NCBI GenBank assembly: GCA_030323885.1
Contig: JASIRB010002683.1
Coordinates: 1-64,000 of the forward strand
DNA length: 64,000 bases
Direction of reading: 5' to 3'
Source: Branchipolynoe longqiensis
Lineage: Eukaryota; Annelida; Polychaeta; Phyllodocida; Polynoidae
The position numbers were made by a program, and so were the translations under genes. Under the pieces are notes generated by a model. That model was not told where the DNA came from. It saw only the letters and a list, made by a program, of their open reading frames with translations, and ran no database searches. This document shows positions 33,296 to 43,809 of the stretch, piece after piece (the stretch's first letter is position 1; each line of letters begins with the position of its first letter).

Positions 33296-33619
33296 ACATC
33301 TTCATATTTACCCGCTACCGTTGAGTTGAAAAATATAATAAAACATGTAGTTTGATTGACTTTAAAAGCGAAAGCGACAGTATTCTATAGTCGCTATCTT
33401 GTCTTTTAATCATTCTCTCCCATTTCACCAACTCTGTGCCGATATAAGTAGCCATTTGATACTGGAACCAGGAATTCTACTTCCTGTTCCATACCGAAGC
33501 AATTTTCGCCCGTATTTAGACTACGTTGTCATTCACCCCTACTCTGCGTTGGGGTGAATCTTTTATCTAAGGTGGCCCCCCCCCTTCAGTAGCCCAGAAG
33601 GGAGCCGGTTTCTACTCAC

Positions 33620-33769
33620 CACGTCCATCCTGCGCAGGGTGTGCGCGTGACTGTAGGGGTTCCCCGTCCACTCCTTCTGCAACTGGTCACGTGGGTCGTC
33701 CACGTCATCACCGGGGTCACCATCGCCGAGGTCAATCTTCAGCGCCGCTATTTTGTCTTCGATGTCGCG
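33620..33769 (-). CDS. coding exon 2 of a calcyphosin-2-like gene (tentative)
   Basis: A 150-bp exon (50 codons, phase 0-0) between GTTGCTGCCTCAG and GTGAGTAG. The peptide begins RDIEDKIAALKIDLGDGD, followed by an acidic stretch (DDVDDPRDQLQKEW) and then NPYSHAHTLRRMDV. The GC content is higher than in the surrounding AT-rich intron, as expected for a coding exon. I do not recognise this segment by itself; it is placed in the gene by strand, spacing and phase. Confidence 0.8.
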
Positions 33770-33794
33770 CTGAGGCAGCAACAAAAATATATAA

Positions 33795-33918
33795 AGTTAG
33801 CTATTTAAAATACAAGTTACCCCAAACTAAAGTAAGGTTGATTATAGGGACCAACCTAATTGTATTTTTCTTAGAAAATGACAGAAACTCAAAACCATTG
33901 TACTATGCTACTTTAGTT
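33795..33918. mobile_element. TTTAAAG MITE, right half
   Basis: TTAGCTATTTAAAATACAAG through AACTCAAAACCATTGTACTATGC matches the right half of the MITE. The left half is absent. Confidence 0.7.
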
Positions 33919-33961
33919 TTTTTAAACAATAGATAAATATAAACTGTAACTACTAAATATA

Positions 33962-34010
33962 TGATATGACCTTAGATGTTGCTAGGACGTAACACAACAA
34001 CAAAACAAAA
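33962..34010 (+). mobile_element. SINE family A tail fragment
   Basis: ATATGACCTTAGATGTTGC then AGGACGTAACACAACAAC, only the last 50 bp. Bases 34011-34449 show no gene, only a C run at 34328-34341. Confidence 0.7.
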
Positions 34011-34449
34011 ACTAAATATGATTGGAAAACACGAAGATATCCTCAGATGGGAAATTTTAAACAACCTGTCTAGTCAATAATACTTAATTCCATCTTTATT
34101 TACTGTAGTGTGGTGATTGCTTTCAAATTAAAATTGGTCTTTTATTGGAAAACTAGGTGTAAAGATATTACAGAGCAATCTGTTGCCATCGCTACATTAA
34201 CTAGGTCACATTACGCTGCCAAAAAGTAGCGAAACAGTGAGACCCCCCAATAGCCGAAGTCTAGTTTTTGTGCTGGGGGATCGTTAACAAACGAAACAGT
34301 GAGCTTTGATGTTCCTAAGGGGCCAACCCCCCCCCCCCCCACCCCAAAAAAACACTCTATAGCAAAGAGTGCAACAACCAAATCTTGGTCACCCCTCAAA
34401 ATGACAAGAAAAATTAACTACCACTGTCTGAAATAGGCTTTTATTTCTT

Positions 34450-34804
34450 AAAGCTGCGTAGTCCGATGAAGCTTCAAATTTTCAAAACCAAAACAAGTAT
34501 CTCAATTTGATGCTACATATCTAACTTAAATACTGGTGCACTTGTTAAATATTTGTCACCACATAGAAGGGAATACTGAGGCAATTTAATAGAACCTATT
34601 ACTGCAGAAACCCATGGTGTCAGAGTTTTGGCAAGCTTGCTAAAACTAATTTTGCTTGTTTGCACTTCAAATATCTCAAAAGTTAGCTATTTAAAATATA
34701 AGTTACTTCAAGTGAAAGTAGGGTAGATTATAACGATCACCCTAATATGTTGATCTCAGAAAATGACAGAAACTCAAAACCCATCGGACTGTGCAACTTT
34801 AAGT
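34450..34804. mobile_element. TTTAAAG MITE, complete copy
   Basis: The ends AAAGCTGCGTAGTCCGATGA and, inverted, AAAGTTGCACAGTCCGATGG bound the same body as 3298-3648. Confidence 0.75.
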
Positions 34805-35490
34805 AAAGGTTTTTTTCTTTTCTTTTTTAACTTTTTCACGTGTTAGTTGAGTGATTCCCAAGCTGCCCGATATAGGTGGCTACTCCAATAGTGGAATGCT
34901 TCTTCGATAAGCACCATCTTTCAATCAATCAATCAATAGGATACAGCTATAATAGGCCTTGGACCTGTTAGCCGCTCTTAATTAATAGAAATGGAGTTTT
35001 TCAGATGTGGTGGATTGTAGCAACTGTCACTGGCTCCAAGATATACGTAATGCTTGACCAGTATGCATCCAGTCGGCACTTGAAACAGTTCACCGACTCT
35101 GCTGCTACGACACTCGAATCCATGTAGAAGCTTACTTAGTATCGGCTACTCCAGCAGGAGTATGGAACATCCTGACCACTAGGCCACCGAGGCTGCCTGG
35201 ATTCAACTGATCCCATCTTTGCATGCTGGTACTACAAGGTGTGTAATTATTTGTGAATACGAGGGTGATGTGTATAATATATACATAGGCCAACAAGGTG
35301 CATATGCGATATGCAATGTAATCGTTTATTATTAGGAGTTATTTAATGAGAGGAAGATGTGCAAATACACATGCACATAAAGACATCAAAAAACACATTC
35401 ATGCAGCGAATCTCTTTGAATAATTTCTCACATATAACCTGCTTCTGACAATATGAACTATGTTGATATTGTAGCTAGGTTTGTTAGTTT
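34805..35490. other. no recognised gene
   Basis: Contains CAATCAATCAAT near 34925 and a TTGAAACAGTTCACCGACTCTG segment near 35090. No supported ORF. It lies in the intron between exons 1 and 2. Confidence 0.4.
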
Positions 35491-35799
35491 CTTTGTTGGA
35501 GTTCTACATCCTGAAACATATAAGGTCATATCAGGATGGGTACAGACTTGTGACAGTGTACACTCATGGCGATTTTATAGTGCTGCCCCGCTGGGAGACC
35601 AGACCACCAGCTTCATGACCTGATATCCCACTCAGTCACATTATCCAGTCCTTGCCCTATCTTAATAATTTCGAGCGCCTGGCCAGGAAGTGTCAAGTAT
35701 CAATTGTGTAAGTTATTGGTTTCACTCGTCATGGGAACTGAACTCCCAACCTTCTGCACGGGAGGCCTGCGCTTTACCGATTCGGCCACCGCGCGCGGT
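35491..35799 (-). mobile_element. SINE family A, full length
   Basis: From the tail GGAGTTCTACATCCTGAAAC to the head CCACCGCGCGCGGT. A SINE B follows after 20 bp in the opposite orientation. Confidence 0.85.
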
Positions 35800-35818
35800 C
35801 AGCTGGGACCGGGGGTAG

Positions 35819-35990
35819 CAGTCTGCACTGACCTCTCAGGCAAAGAGCCACATACTGACATAGACAGGTAGGGTGATGACATCAGGGAGCCTAGGTGGTG
35901 TAATGATTAGCACACTGGCCCGGAATGCAAGAGATGCGTGTTCGATTCCTGCTCTCGGCACAATATTTCCCATTTTCATGGCCCTCTCAC
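35819..35990 (+). mobile_element. SINE family B, single copy
   Basis: CAGTCTGCACTGACCTCTC to AATATTTCCCATTTTCATGG: the same 180-bp head portion that makes up the last, truncated unit of the 18301-19442 array. This copy is not tandem. Confidence 0.85.
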
Positions 35991-36246
35991 CCCTCCCCCC
36001 CCCCTCCCCCCACGACACTATTAAACCCGAGTACAATAGACAGGAATGAAAGTGGTCTCCGACAAAAAACGTGGAAATCCTGTCGAGACTTTGGCGGCAA
36101 CGGCGAATTTCCGCGAAAACGCTGATTTCCCCCCCTCCCCCCCCCAAAGGATTAGCACTGTCAGGTAATCGCGGACAAATACCGGAAGTCAGATTTCAAC
36201 TATCATTGTTATGACTGTATTATTGCCCACGTCTAACTTTCTTATC

Positions 36247-36301
36247 TGGGTTTTATGTTCTAGCAACATCTAACATCATATCAGAACAGGATTCAGACTA
36301 A
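36247..36301 (-). mobile_element. SINE family A tail fragment
   Basis: TTTTATGTTCTAGCAACATC then CATATCAGAACAGG: the tail only. Confidence 0.65.
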
Positions 36302-36356
36302 TCAATTATGGTTGTATAATATATTGACATTTTCTAAATGTTATCAGTGAATATTA

Positions 36357-36666
36357 AGCGGCTGTCACACCTCGCCGGATTGAGCAATGGACAGAATTGT
36401 CTAGTCCGGTGGTGATAAGTATCAAAATGTATTAAAATGTGTCAAAATGTTGCGCTATCGAGTCAATGACCGCTGGACGAACGGACATGAAACAGGCATG
36501 AACGGATAGCCAACGGACAGTAAGCGGACTAAACAGACACAAACCGGTGGCATCCATTCCAAGTTTTGTGCATGTTCAAAACTTGTACGGACACAAACCG
36601 GACTATCAACGGACTTTGTTCGGTTTCTTTCCGTTTCCTCCAATCTGGTGATGTGTGACAGCCGCT
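36357..36666. mobile_element. Harbinger-like MITE (TCCGG type), intact
   Basis: The 14-bp ends AGCGGCTGTCACAC are perfectly inverted and flanked by TTA on both sides. The body is the inverse of the element at 10127-10835 without the SINE: AATGGACAGAATTGTCTAG, AAAATGTATTAAAATGTGTC, CAAGTTTTGTGCATG. At 310 bp it is the best intact reference for this family. Confidence 0.88.
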
Positions 36667-36809
36667 TTAATAATCGTGGAAATCTGCAAATTCGCGGAGA
36701 TCTTTAATTCCTGGATAGAGAACTAGACATTTGAGAGCAGCTTCTTTGTTGAAGATTTATACTGCCTATCATGGATAAGCCTGAATAGGCTTGTTTTCAC
36801 CATTAGACA

Positions 36810-36931
36810 GTTTGTCGATAGAAAGCCCGAGCCTACACTTTTACCGACCCAAGGGAGTTTTAACCTCCCATATACACATGGTATGAGAGCAACCGGCCTT
36901 TGATGACGCTGTAAGTTATACACAGCGGTGT
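36810..36931 (-). mobile_element. SINE family C, internal fragment
   Basis: CGATAGAAAGCCCGAGCC to TTATACACAGCGGTG. Both ends are missing. Confidence 0.8.
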
Positions 36932-36967
36932 TTGATATCTGCTTCGTCTCTACACTGGTGGGGTTAC

Positions 36968-37096
36968 CTCGCTGACGACTCCTTTTGACCTGTAGGCGTT
37001 CCGCATGTCCTGTTCGTACTCCTTGTACTTCTGCTTGTACTGGGCGGACGGTGGACGCAGGTTCTCGGGGCACGGGGGAACATCCCACACCGTCGG
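36968..37096 (-). CDS. coding exon 1 (first visible) of a calcyphosin-2-like gene (tentative)
   Basis: A 129-bp exon (43 codons, phase 0-0) between a GT-rich acceptor (TGTGTGTGCCAG) and the donor GTAACC. The peptide starts PTVWDVPPCPENLRPPSAQY and continues KQKYKEYEQDMRNAYRSKG, a Pro-rich linker followed by a charged helix. It begins in phase 0 at a splice site, so at least one more upstream exon (higher coordinates) must exist; none was found up to the window end. Intron 1 is about 3.2 kb. Function unknown; the assignment rests on linkage to exons 3-5. Confidence 0.78.
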
Positions 37097-37310
37097 CTGG
37101 CACACACAGACACGGTGAAGACACAAGTCACAATGAGGGCACAGGCGACACACATTACAACCGAATATTTTATGCAATTGGTTTTTACGGAGAACAAAAT
37201 ATTCAAACATTACCATTTAAAAAGATATATATATTATTAATAGCATTTGTGAAAGTTGTAATATTTCACACATGAGGCTCATATCTCGCAATTGCTGACA
37301 AACACACACA

Positions 37311-37395
37311 CACATATATATATGTTATATATATATTATATATATATATATATATATACAGATATATGTATATATATATGTATGTATGTATATAT
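37311..37395. repeat. TA-rich microsatellite
   Basis: (TA)n with ATG interruptions. Confidence 0.9.
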
Positions 37396-37766
37396 ACAGA
37401 GAAAAAGTTCCAGGATCAAGTGACAATGTTAGCGCCGGAAGTATGGTCGGGCGGTGGTGGAGCCACCAGTACCCGTATGAGTAAGGAGAAAATACATGCA
37501 GAGAGCCCATTGGCTAATAATATAATATCAGAATAATATAATATAATATAATAAACATATAGAAAATCCCAATATATCTTTATATATGTGTGTTTCTATG
37601 TGGATTTATGGATATAATGGATGACCTTCCGAGTGGGTCTGGAGGTGATAACGACCAGACAGAACTGGCATATAGGCAGTCAGAGCCGCAGTTTGCGAAT
37701 AACAATATAGGTATAACTGAAGATGATAGTGTCCTTGTTTATATTCCCTTAATAGATTATACAGCA
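37396..37766 (+). other. possible start of an LTR-type element cut by gap 2
   Basis: TTAGCGCCGGAAGTATGGTC near 37428 is reminiscent of a primer-binding-site region. An ORF from about 37590 (with MDDLPSGSGGDNDQTELAY) stays open into the gap. The end of this stretch matches 30067-30290. I do not recognise the peptide; coding is uncertain. Confidence 0.3.
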
Positions 37767-38264
37767 NNNNNNNNNNNNNNNNNNNNNNNNNNNNNNNNNN
37801 NNNNNNNNNNNNNNNNNNNNNNNNNNNNNNNNNNNNNNNNNNNNNNNNNNNNNNNNNNNNNNNNNNNNNNNNNNNNNNNNNNNNNNNNNNNNNNNNNNNN
37901 NNNNNNNNNNNNNNNNNNNNNNNNNNNNNNNNNNNNNNNNNNNNNNNNNNNNNNNNNNNNNNNNNNNNNNNNNNNNNNNNNNNNNNNNNNNNNNNNNNNN
38001 NNNNNNNNNNNNNNNNNNNNNNNNNNNNNNNNNNNNNNNNNNNNNNNNNNNNNNNNNNNNNNNNNNNNNNNNNNNNNNNNNNNNNNNNNNNNNNNNNNNN
38101 NNNNNNNNNNNNNNNNNNNNNNNNNNNNNNNNNNNNNNNNNNNNNNNNNNNNNNNNNNNNNNNNNNNNNNNNNNNNNNNNNNNNNNNNNNNNNNNNNNNN
38201 NNNNNNNNNNNNNNNNNNNNNNNNNNNNNNNNNNNNNNNNNNNNNNNNNNNNNNNNNNNNNNNN
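37767..38264. other. assembly gap (498 N)
   Basis: Unresolved bases directly adjoining a DIRS-type ORF, so the gap was probably caused by this repeat. Confidence 1.
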
Positions 38265-39578
38265 GACGCCTCGGCCTAGTGGCCGTGCGGTGTTGTCGGT
38301 CCAGCCTGAGCGAGCGCCCCGGCCCCGAAAAGCTTGACCGAAGTTTGAGCCCGGTCTGGTTCCCCTGGTGAACCGCCGTGGACGAAAATCCCCTCGTGAC
38401 CTTTTGAAACGAGGAGTTTCCTGTTTCTTCTTACCATCCATGTTTTTGCCACTCTTGGCTGCAGTTTCTACCTCTTTATAGAGGTATTGTAGTTGACCGC
38501 CAAACATTTTCGTGTTATCTAAAGGTTTCCCTTTAATCGGCTCTGGAGCAAGAAAGAGCGTAAACTCTTTCCCATCATTATCCGTAATCTTCTTTGAGCG
38601 AGCCACTTCTTTGCCAGCATCTGTGCAAACCGACTTGAAGACATTTTCATATCTTCGATACGACAGGTAATTACCTGCCGCCGCCAACAATGCAATTCCT
38701 TTGTCCATCGTCTTAGCCAAAGACGAGAACTTATTTTCTCGTTGCATTCTATTTGCCACAGGAGCAATAGCTGTTAGGGTACCAAGCACCGCCTTATGCA
38801 CTGTGTGCAACACACCCTCAAATCTCTTACGGTCCTCCGTCATATTGACATCTCGATCCATCTCCTTAATGATGGAGTTGGGAACACCTTTAATGCCTGT
38901 TAACTCATCTGCTAACTTGGAAATAATCTCCGCCGGTTTAAACGTGCGGAAATGGCCATTAATGTTCTCACGCATAAGCGTAGTGGTTTTCACACGCTTA
39001 GCCTTTGGCTTCTCCACTTTCTTAGCCACTTTGCCACCAATGGCAGCATAGACACCTTCATATTGTGTGTCTGAGTCCGATTCCGTGGAAGTGGAATCTG
39101 TGGACGAATCGGAAGAAGAATCTTTCCTCTTCTTCTTCTTCTTCTTGGACTTGGTCTTGCGCTTTTTGCGAAGTCCAGTCTTCCCCCGTTCCTTGGTGAA
39201 ATCATCACCAGAAGAAACGATATGTTTCTTCTTCTTCCTCCGTTTAGGAGAAGGAGGAGGAGCCTTAAGCTCCATCGCTGAGTCTGTCTCCGAGAAATCC
39301 TCAAAAGAAGACTCCTCTTGGACACTCGGCATTCGCCGTTTACGAGACACCGGTGGTTTGAGAGCCATAATATGACTCTCCATCGCCGCAAACCGCGTCT
39401 CCCAATTTTGAGCCGCGGCGCCGTCAGGCACTATGTCCTCCTCGGAGAGAATATGCGCCCCGGGCTGTGTCGAAGGCCCTGCCGACAACACGGGTGAGGA
39501 GTCGTACTCCTCGTCCAGTCCACTCGGAACACGCCCCTCGGCTGCTGCTGCACCGCGCTTACTCCGCTTCGTGGCCAT
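38265..39578 (-). CDS. DIRS1-type retrotransposon ORF1 (gag-like), 3' end lost in gap
   Basis: 438 codons open from ATG at 39578 (MATKRSKRG) to the gap. The chosen start is five codons inside a slightly longer frame and gives a typical basic N-terminus. Residues 1-90 are acidic and low in complexity. A Lys/Arg- and Ser/Asp-rich stretch follows (KKKKKKRKDSSSDSS, about residues 145-165), then a helical gag-like domain (about 200-380) with LLAAAGNYLSYRRYENVF and MFGGQLQYLYKEV, then an RG-rich tail (FTRGTRPGSN, FRGRG). This layout resembles the ORF1 product of DIRS1-type elements, which package RNA. There are no stops, unlike the Ngaro copy at 50699. The RT and recombinase ORFs would lie beyond the gap but are not visible to its left. 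Confidence 0.65.
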
Positions 39579-40268
39579 CGGGAACTGAAACAAAGATTTT
39601 TGGTCAGTCCCGGTATATATATATGTCTCAATATGGTTGTTTCAAACTCATTTGGACATCTAGTGGTGTTAGAGAACGTGTTTATACCGTTATAACACAG
39701 GCGTAATAAGCTAAATTTGTGCGTGGGTTGTGGGTCAAGCCCAAACCTTACGCGGGGTCGGGACCAGTGTATCGGCCCGCCCATCCCTCTGTTCCGCACA
39801 CTTCTCCCACCTGTGACTACTACGTCAACAAGTTGGAGAAAATGCTACGAAACTCGGAGAAACGCCTGAAAAAGTTTGTGGGGAGTCTATAAAAGAAACC
39901 CAGGAGCATCTCCAACATTACTCTCTATTAGAGTACGAGAGAATTTCCACAGGAGACGAGGCAGAGCCCACATCTCTACCCATAATCACACGGTGACTCG
40001 GGTGTTGACAGAACCGCTAATGATCGGTTTCAATCCTTCGAGAAGGAATTCTATCCTTGGTTTTTTATAACCAAATAACTCGTCCAAAATGGACCAAAGA
40101 AAGTCTAAACTTTCCATAATGATGCTCTAATGCATCATGATTAAGCTAACCACAGTTTTTATTATACTTACTGCGTATTTGCTTGTATGTAGACTAAATT
40201 TGCCGGAGCAACCCAACGACACGTAATCCAGTCGTGAGTTGTATATGCTAATTGCTGGTACCTCACGT
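39579..40268 (-). other. 5' untranslated region of the DIRS1-type element
   Basis: Non-coding sequence between the gag start and the putative terminal block, about 690 bp. It has short inverted motifs (CCTTCGAGAAGGAATTC) but no ORF. Promoter elements are not evident. Confidence 0.45.
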
Positions 40269-40317
40269 GCTTCCTTCTCCCTAGCCTGAGGCTAGCCTGA
40301 GGCTGTATACCGAGGTA
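40269..40317. repeat. putative DIRS-element terminus, copy 2
   Basis: CTCCCTAGCCTGAGGCTAGC, CTGAGGCTGTATACCGAGG and then (TA)n: the same block as 16962-17013. The inner AGCCTGAGGCT is a short palindrome. Position upstream of ORF1 suggests the 5' terminal repeat. Confidence 0.5.
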
Positions 40318-40376
40318 AAATATATATATATATATACATATATATTTATATATACATATATATTTTTATATTCACA

Positions 40377-40622
40377 TATGAAGAGTTCAGGCGCAAAACT
40401 ATGTAACGCCAATCCTAAAATGGAGATAAACATTGGAATCAAACCTTTAAAAAGTTAGTTTTTTTTATATTTCTAATCTGTTGTTCATTGCCCCATAACC
40501 ATGTGATCATATGAGAAGTGAAATTGGTGAGAATTAAAATTATTTTCAGGTAAATATATGTTATTTAAGCTACATTTTTGGACTGGCATTTACGTGGTTC
40601 TGCGCCTGAACTCTTCATATAT
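40377..40622. mobile_element. MITE inside a TA array
   Basis: The ends ATGAAGAGTTCAGGCGCA and the exact inverse, flanked by (TA)n on both sides. The arms continue imperfectly for about 40 bp. No ORF. Confidence 0.75.
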
Positions 40623-40670
40623 TTATATATGCATATACATTATATATATATATTATATATATATTACATA

Positions 40671-40703
<33 letters not shown>

Positions 40704-40830
40704 TATATATATATTATATATATATATCACATATATATATATTATATATATTATATATATATTATATATATATTATATATATATTATATATATATTATAA
40801 TATATTATTATATATACACACACATAGACA
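40623..40830. repeat. TATATATTA microsatellite
   Basis: About 200 bp of (TA)n and TATATATATTA units. The Tyr/Ile-rich ORFs across it are artefacts. A C run lies at 40911-40936. Bases 40940-41739 show no feature that I can support. Confidence 0.9.
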
Positions 40831-41739
40831 TATTTATATCTCACAGGCAATAGCTTGGGTTTTTCAGGTGGTATGGCAGATGGAATAAAACTGCTATAAA
40901 TCATCATCATTTCCCCCCCCCTCCCCCCCCCCCCCCACATATTTGTAATCTCAGGTCGTTCGCAGCTGCGTACCTGCGTATATGGAGGGTATACCCATGC
41001 ATACATATACTATATGTAGGTTTTTGGTTGGGGTAGATACATTCCAGAGACCTGAAGGACTCGAAATGATTACTATCTTTGTTCAATTAATTCTTCATTC
41101 CAGTTGAATAATTCCTTTTTTTCCACCACGATGCGCTGATCTTCCGGCCTGAACAAATATTGTGGCTTTGTGCATTTAAACTATTTATGGATGAAATGAT
41201 CAGCTGATATGAACATTATTAGTAAAAAGCCAAGATCTTATTTTTCATATGTGCATGGGTGGTATTGTGACAATAAACCATTTAAGATTTTTTTTTTTTA
41301 ATTATTCATTTTGCTAGAATTTACATATGTTTCAACCTTAGTTTCGCAGCATCAGCAACATATTAAAAAGTGAAATTGGATCGTCAAAATCGCTAGAAAG
41401 AATGCGCTATCAACGTTATTTAATCAATAGACATTATATGACATCAACTAATATTTGCTTAATATACAATGGATAGGCCAGAGATAAGTATTAAGGACAA
41501 GACAATTTTTATTTTTATTCTTGTGAGATCGAATTGATGCACCGTACCCTTGGTATTGCAATCTTAGTATTAAATATGTGCAGTTCCTATGGAATGGTGC
41601 AAATTGGTAAATTTAGATTTGTTAGTATCCAATTAATTCATTTATGGTAAAAGGGCACACTTCTTTTGTATGTTGTTTCTGTTCCCATGGTAACCTGTAC
41701 GCCCAACTGCCAGAAACATGTGAGAAAGCCAAACTGAAA

Positions 41740-42046
41740 CCTGGGCCACGCTCAGTGTTCGTCTCGGAGGTGCCTCGGAGATGCCACTGACGTCACGCTA
41801 GTCTGAATGGCAAAAGCAGTTTATTGTCTCGAAAATGGCCTCCCCCATAGGTGGTGGCCATTTGCAATGGAAAAGCTGCGCTGTGATTGGCTGAAACCAC
41901 TGGATACGGCAGCCATTTTCATGGCGCTTTTTGTCTCCTATCTGAAAAGGGAGGCGTCGCCAAGAATGCAAGATGCACCCTGAACGCAAATATGCCAAAA
42001 AGCATCGCCGAGACGTCGCTGAGACGCACCCTGAACGCGGCCCTGG
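41740..42046. mobile_element. TIR element (CCTGGGCCACGC)
   Basis: The ends CCTGGGCCACGCTCAG and, inverted, CCAGGGCCGCGTTCAG extend to GTCTCGG-GA. GAGACG and CTCGGAG motifs are repeated in the subterminal zones, and AATGGC-GCCATT mirror pairs lie centrally. No clear target duplication. It resembles the other motif-reiterating MITEs. Confidence 0.65.
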
Positions 42047-42057
42047 CGTCCTATACC

Positions 42058-42175
42058 TAGTTACTAATAATACTAGTATTAGTATTACTATTGCTAGTAC
42101 TAGTAGTAGTAGTAGGCCTACTATTTTGTAGCATAGTTGGTTATCCGTTGGTAGATATAATAATAATAATAATAT
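42058..42175. repeat. ACTAGT/TAGTAG and AAT microsatellites
   Basis: CTAGTATTAGTATTACTATTG, then TAGTAGTAGTAG, then (AAT)n. A related ACTAGTACTAGTACTAG run is near 42498. Bases 42176-43261 show no gene. Confidence 0.75.
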
Positions 42176-43261
42176 ATTTATTTCCACATGATCCATGTAC
42201 ACACAAGTTGATATTTATATCAGTAATTTTTTCACATGAAAAAGGAGAAAGCAGAAGTACAATACTTGTCTTATGTTATGTCTTAATGACTCTTATGAGG
42301 TGCTTTCCCCATTTAAAAATAATTACTATACATCTGATCTGGAGTGACATGGCATGAGCTGACTAGATGAGAAAGCAGATGGTCTGATTCTTGCTAAATG
42401 GATCAACTATTTGGCAATGGTCAATATTCCTACTTCTGTCTTCTTGTTCGGACTAGGTGATTTAATTGGCGCAATGACTGCCAATGTACAACGTTGTACT
42501 AGTACTAGTACTAGTAGCATGTGATGTCACACCTATTGTCGCCCACTACCATTCACTCAATCCTAGCAGTCTTATCGCATGCATGTTAGCTACACTTCTT
42601 TTGGATATTGTGTAAATTGCAACTCACATCGGATTCGGTTGTGTTTTGTTTATGTTTGGGCGACGGGAAATACTTTCAATCCATAGAACCATCAGCACAA
42701 CGAGTTGTTTACATCGACATTCGCCATGTTGATAGGAATGTCGGTAGTGGCGACATCTGGTGGATTATGTCGACACTATAGGTTCAGCTATGGTAATTCA
42801 GGTCCTTTCCGCATAGGGGCGCCTGTTCACTACAGAGAGGACACTTGTGCCTCTTTGTTAATTTAGTATTTTTATTTTTATTTAACACTACATATATACA
42901 TATATACATTCGTATTATATAGTTGGTACAATTACATAAGTTATGACAGTGTCGTTGATTTCTATTCAACACAGTAGGGCTTACGAATAGATCTATAGGG
43001 CGTACATTGATCATGTGGATATAAATATTTTATTATACCGTGTTATTATCTAATAAGTAGTCCTGTCACTGTCGACAGTTATTCATATACCTCATCGTGT
43101 GACTATGTAACAAAGAAAGTGGATCATAGATGTGTAGCGCGAGGGCTACGGTGATCGTAGAGTCTAGATCTATGTATTTAGATAGATCAAATATTCATCA
43201 CTACCCACAGTAAGAGTGGATGACAACTATGTCGAAATCCGAGCAAAAACTGATTTGATAT

Positions 43262-43424
43262 TTAAAGTTGCATGGTCCGGTGAAATATATATATATATAT
43301 CAGTCATTTCTCATCAAAATGATTCCGAAATAATTAATATTATGATATAATGGCCGACCTGGTATATTTTTCTTTTTTTTAAAGTAAGGCAAAAATGTGA
43401 AAGCCATCGAACTATGCAACTTTA
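43262..43424. mobile_element. TTTAAAG MITE, internally deleted
   Basis: The ends AAAGTTGCATGGTCCGGTGA and, inverted, AAAGTTGCATAGTTCGATGG enclose only about 120 bp, mostly TA-rich. Confidence 0.65.
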
Positions 43425-43809
43425 ACTAGATGTGGATCTTATGGTTCCAGCATCCACTGTTTATTTATATTAGCGTATAGTTGATGAAATGGGAAGGAAT
43501 GCAGAAAGGAAGACGATTTCAGAGTTGTGCATAAATTTTAATGTAGGCATATGAATGTGATTGAAAGGACTGACAGCATGGTTACCACTAGCTTTTCGCT
43601 GCAAATGTGGCTATTGCTGTCGACATGGCATCAAATCATGAGCAATCAATCAATCATATTACAATTGACAACCTTATATATTTAACTAAAATAATAGATG
43701 ACAACAATTCAAAACGGACGGATTATGTAACGTTAAAGCGTATCACCCTATCATGTTGGGCTATTATTTGGATATGCATTGTGGAGAGGAGTGGGACTAA
43801 GGCCACATT

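Larger units (their letters stand above)
32246..33577. mobile_element. long-TIR element with nested insertions
   Basis: Inverted ends TAGGTGGCCCTAGGTAAAAG and TTAGATAAAAGATTCACCCC extend for roughly 280 bp on each side (AAAGATTCACCC, GAATGACAAC, ATTCTCTCC, TTACCCGCTA). The centre is occupied by a LINE 3' end (32521-32943) and by another palindromic element (32944-33295). Exon 2 of the host gene starts 43 bp beyond the right end. Confidence 0.65.

Noticed and set aside
40558..40853. Tyr/Ile-rich ORFs
   Set aside because: They translate a TA microsatellite.
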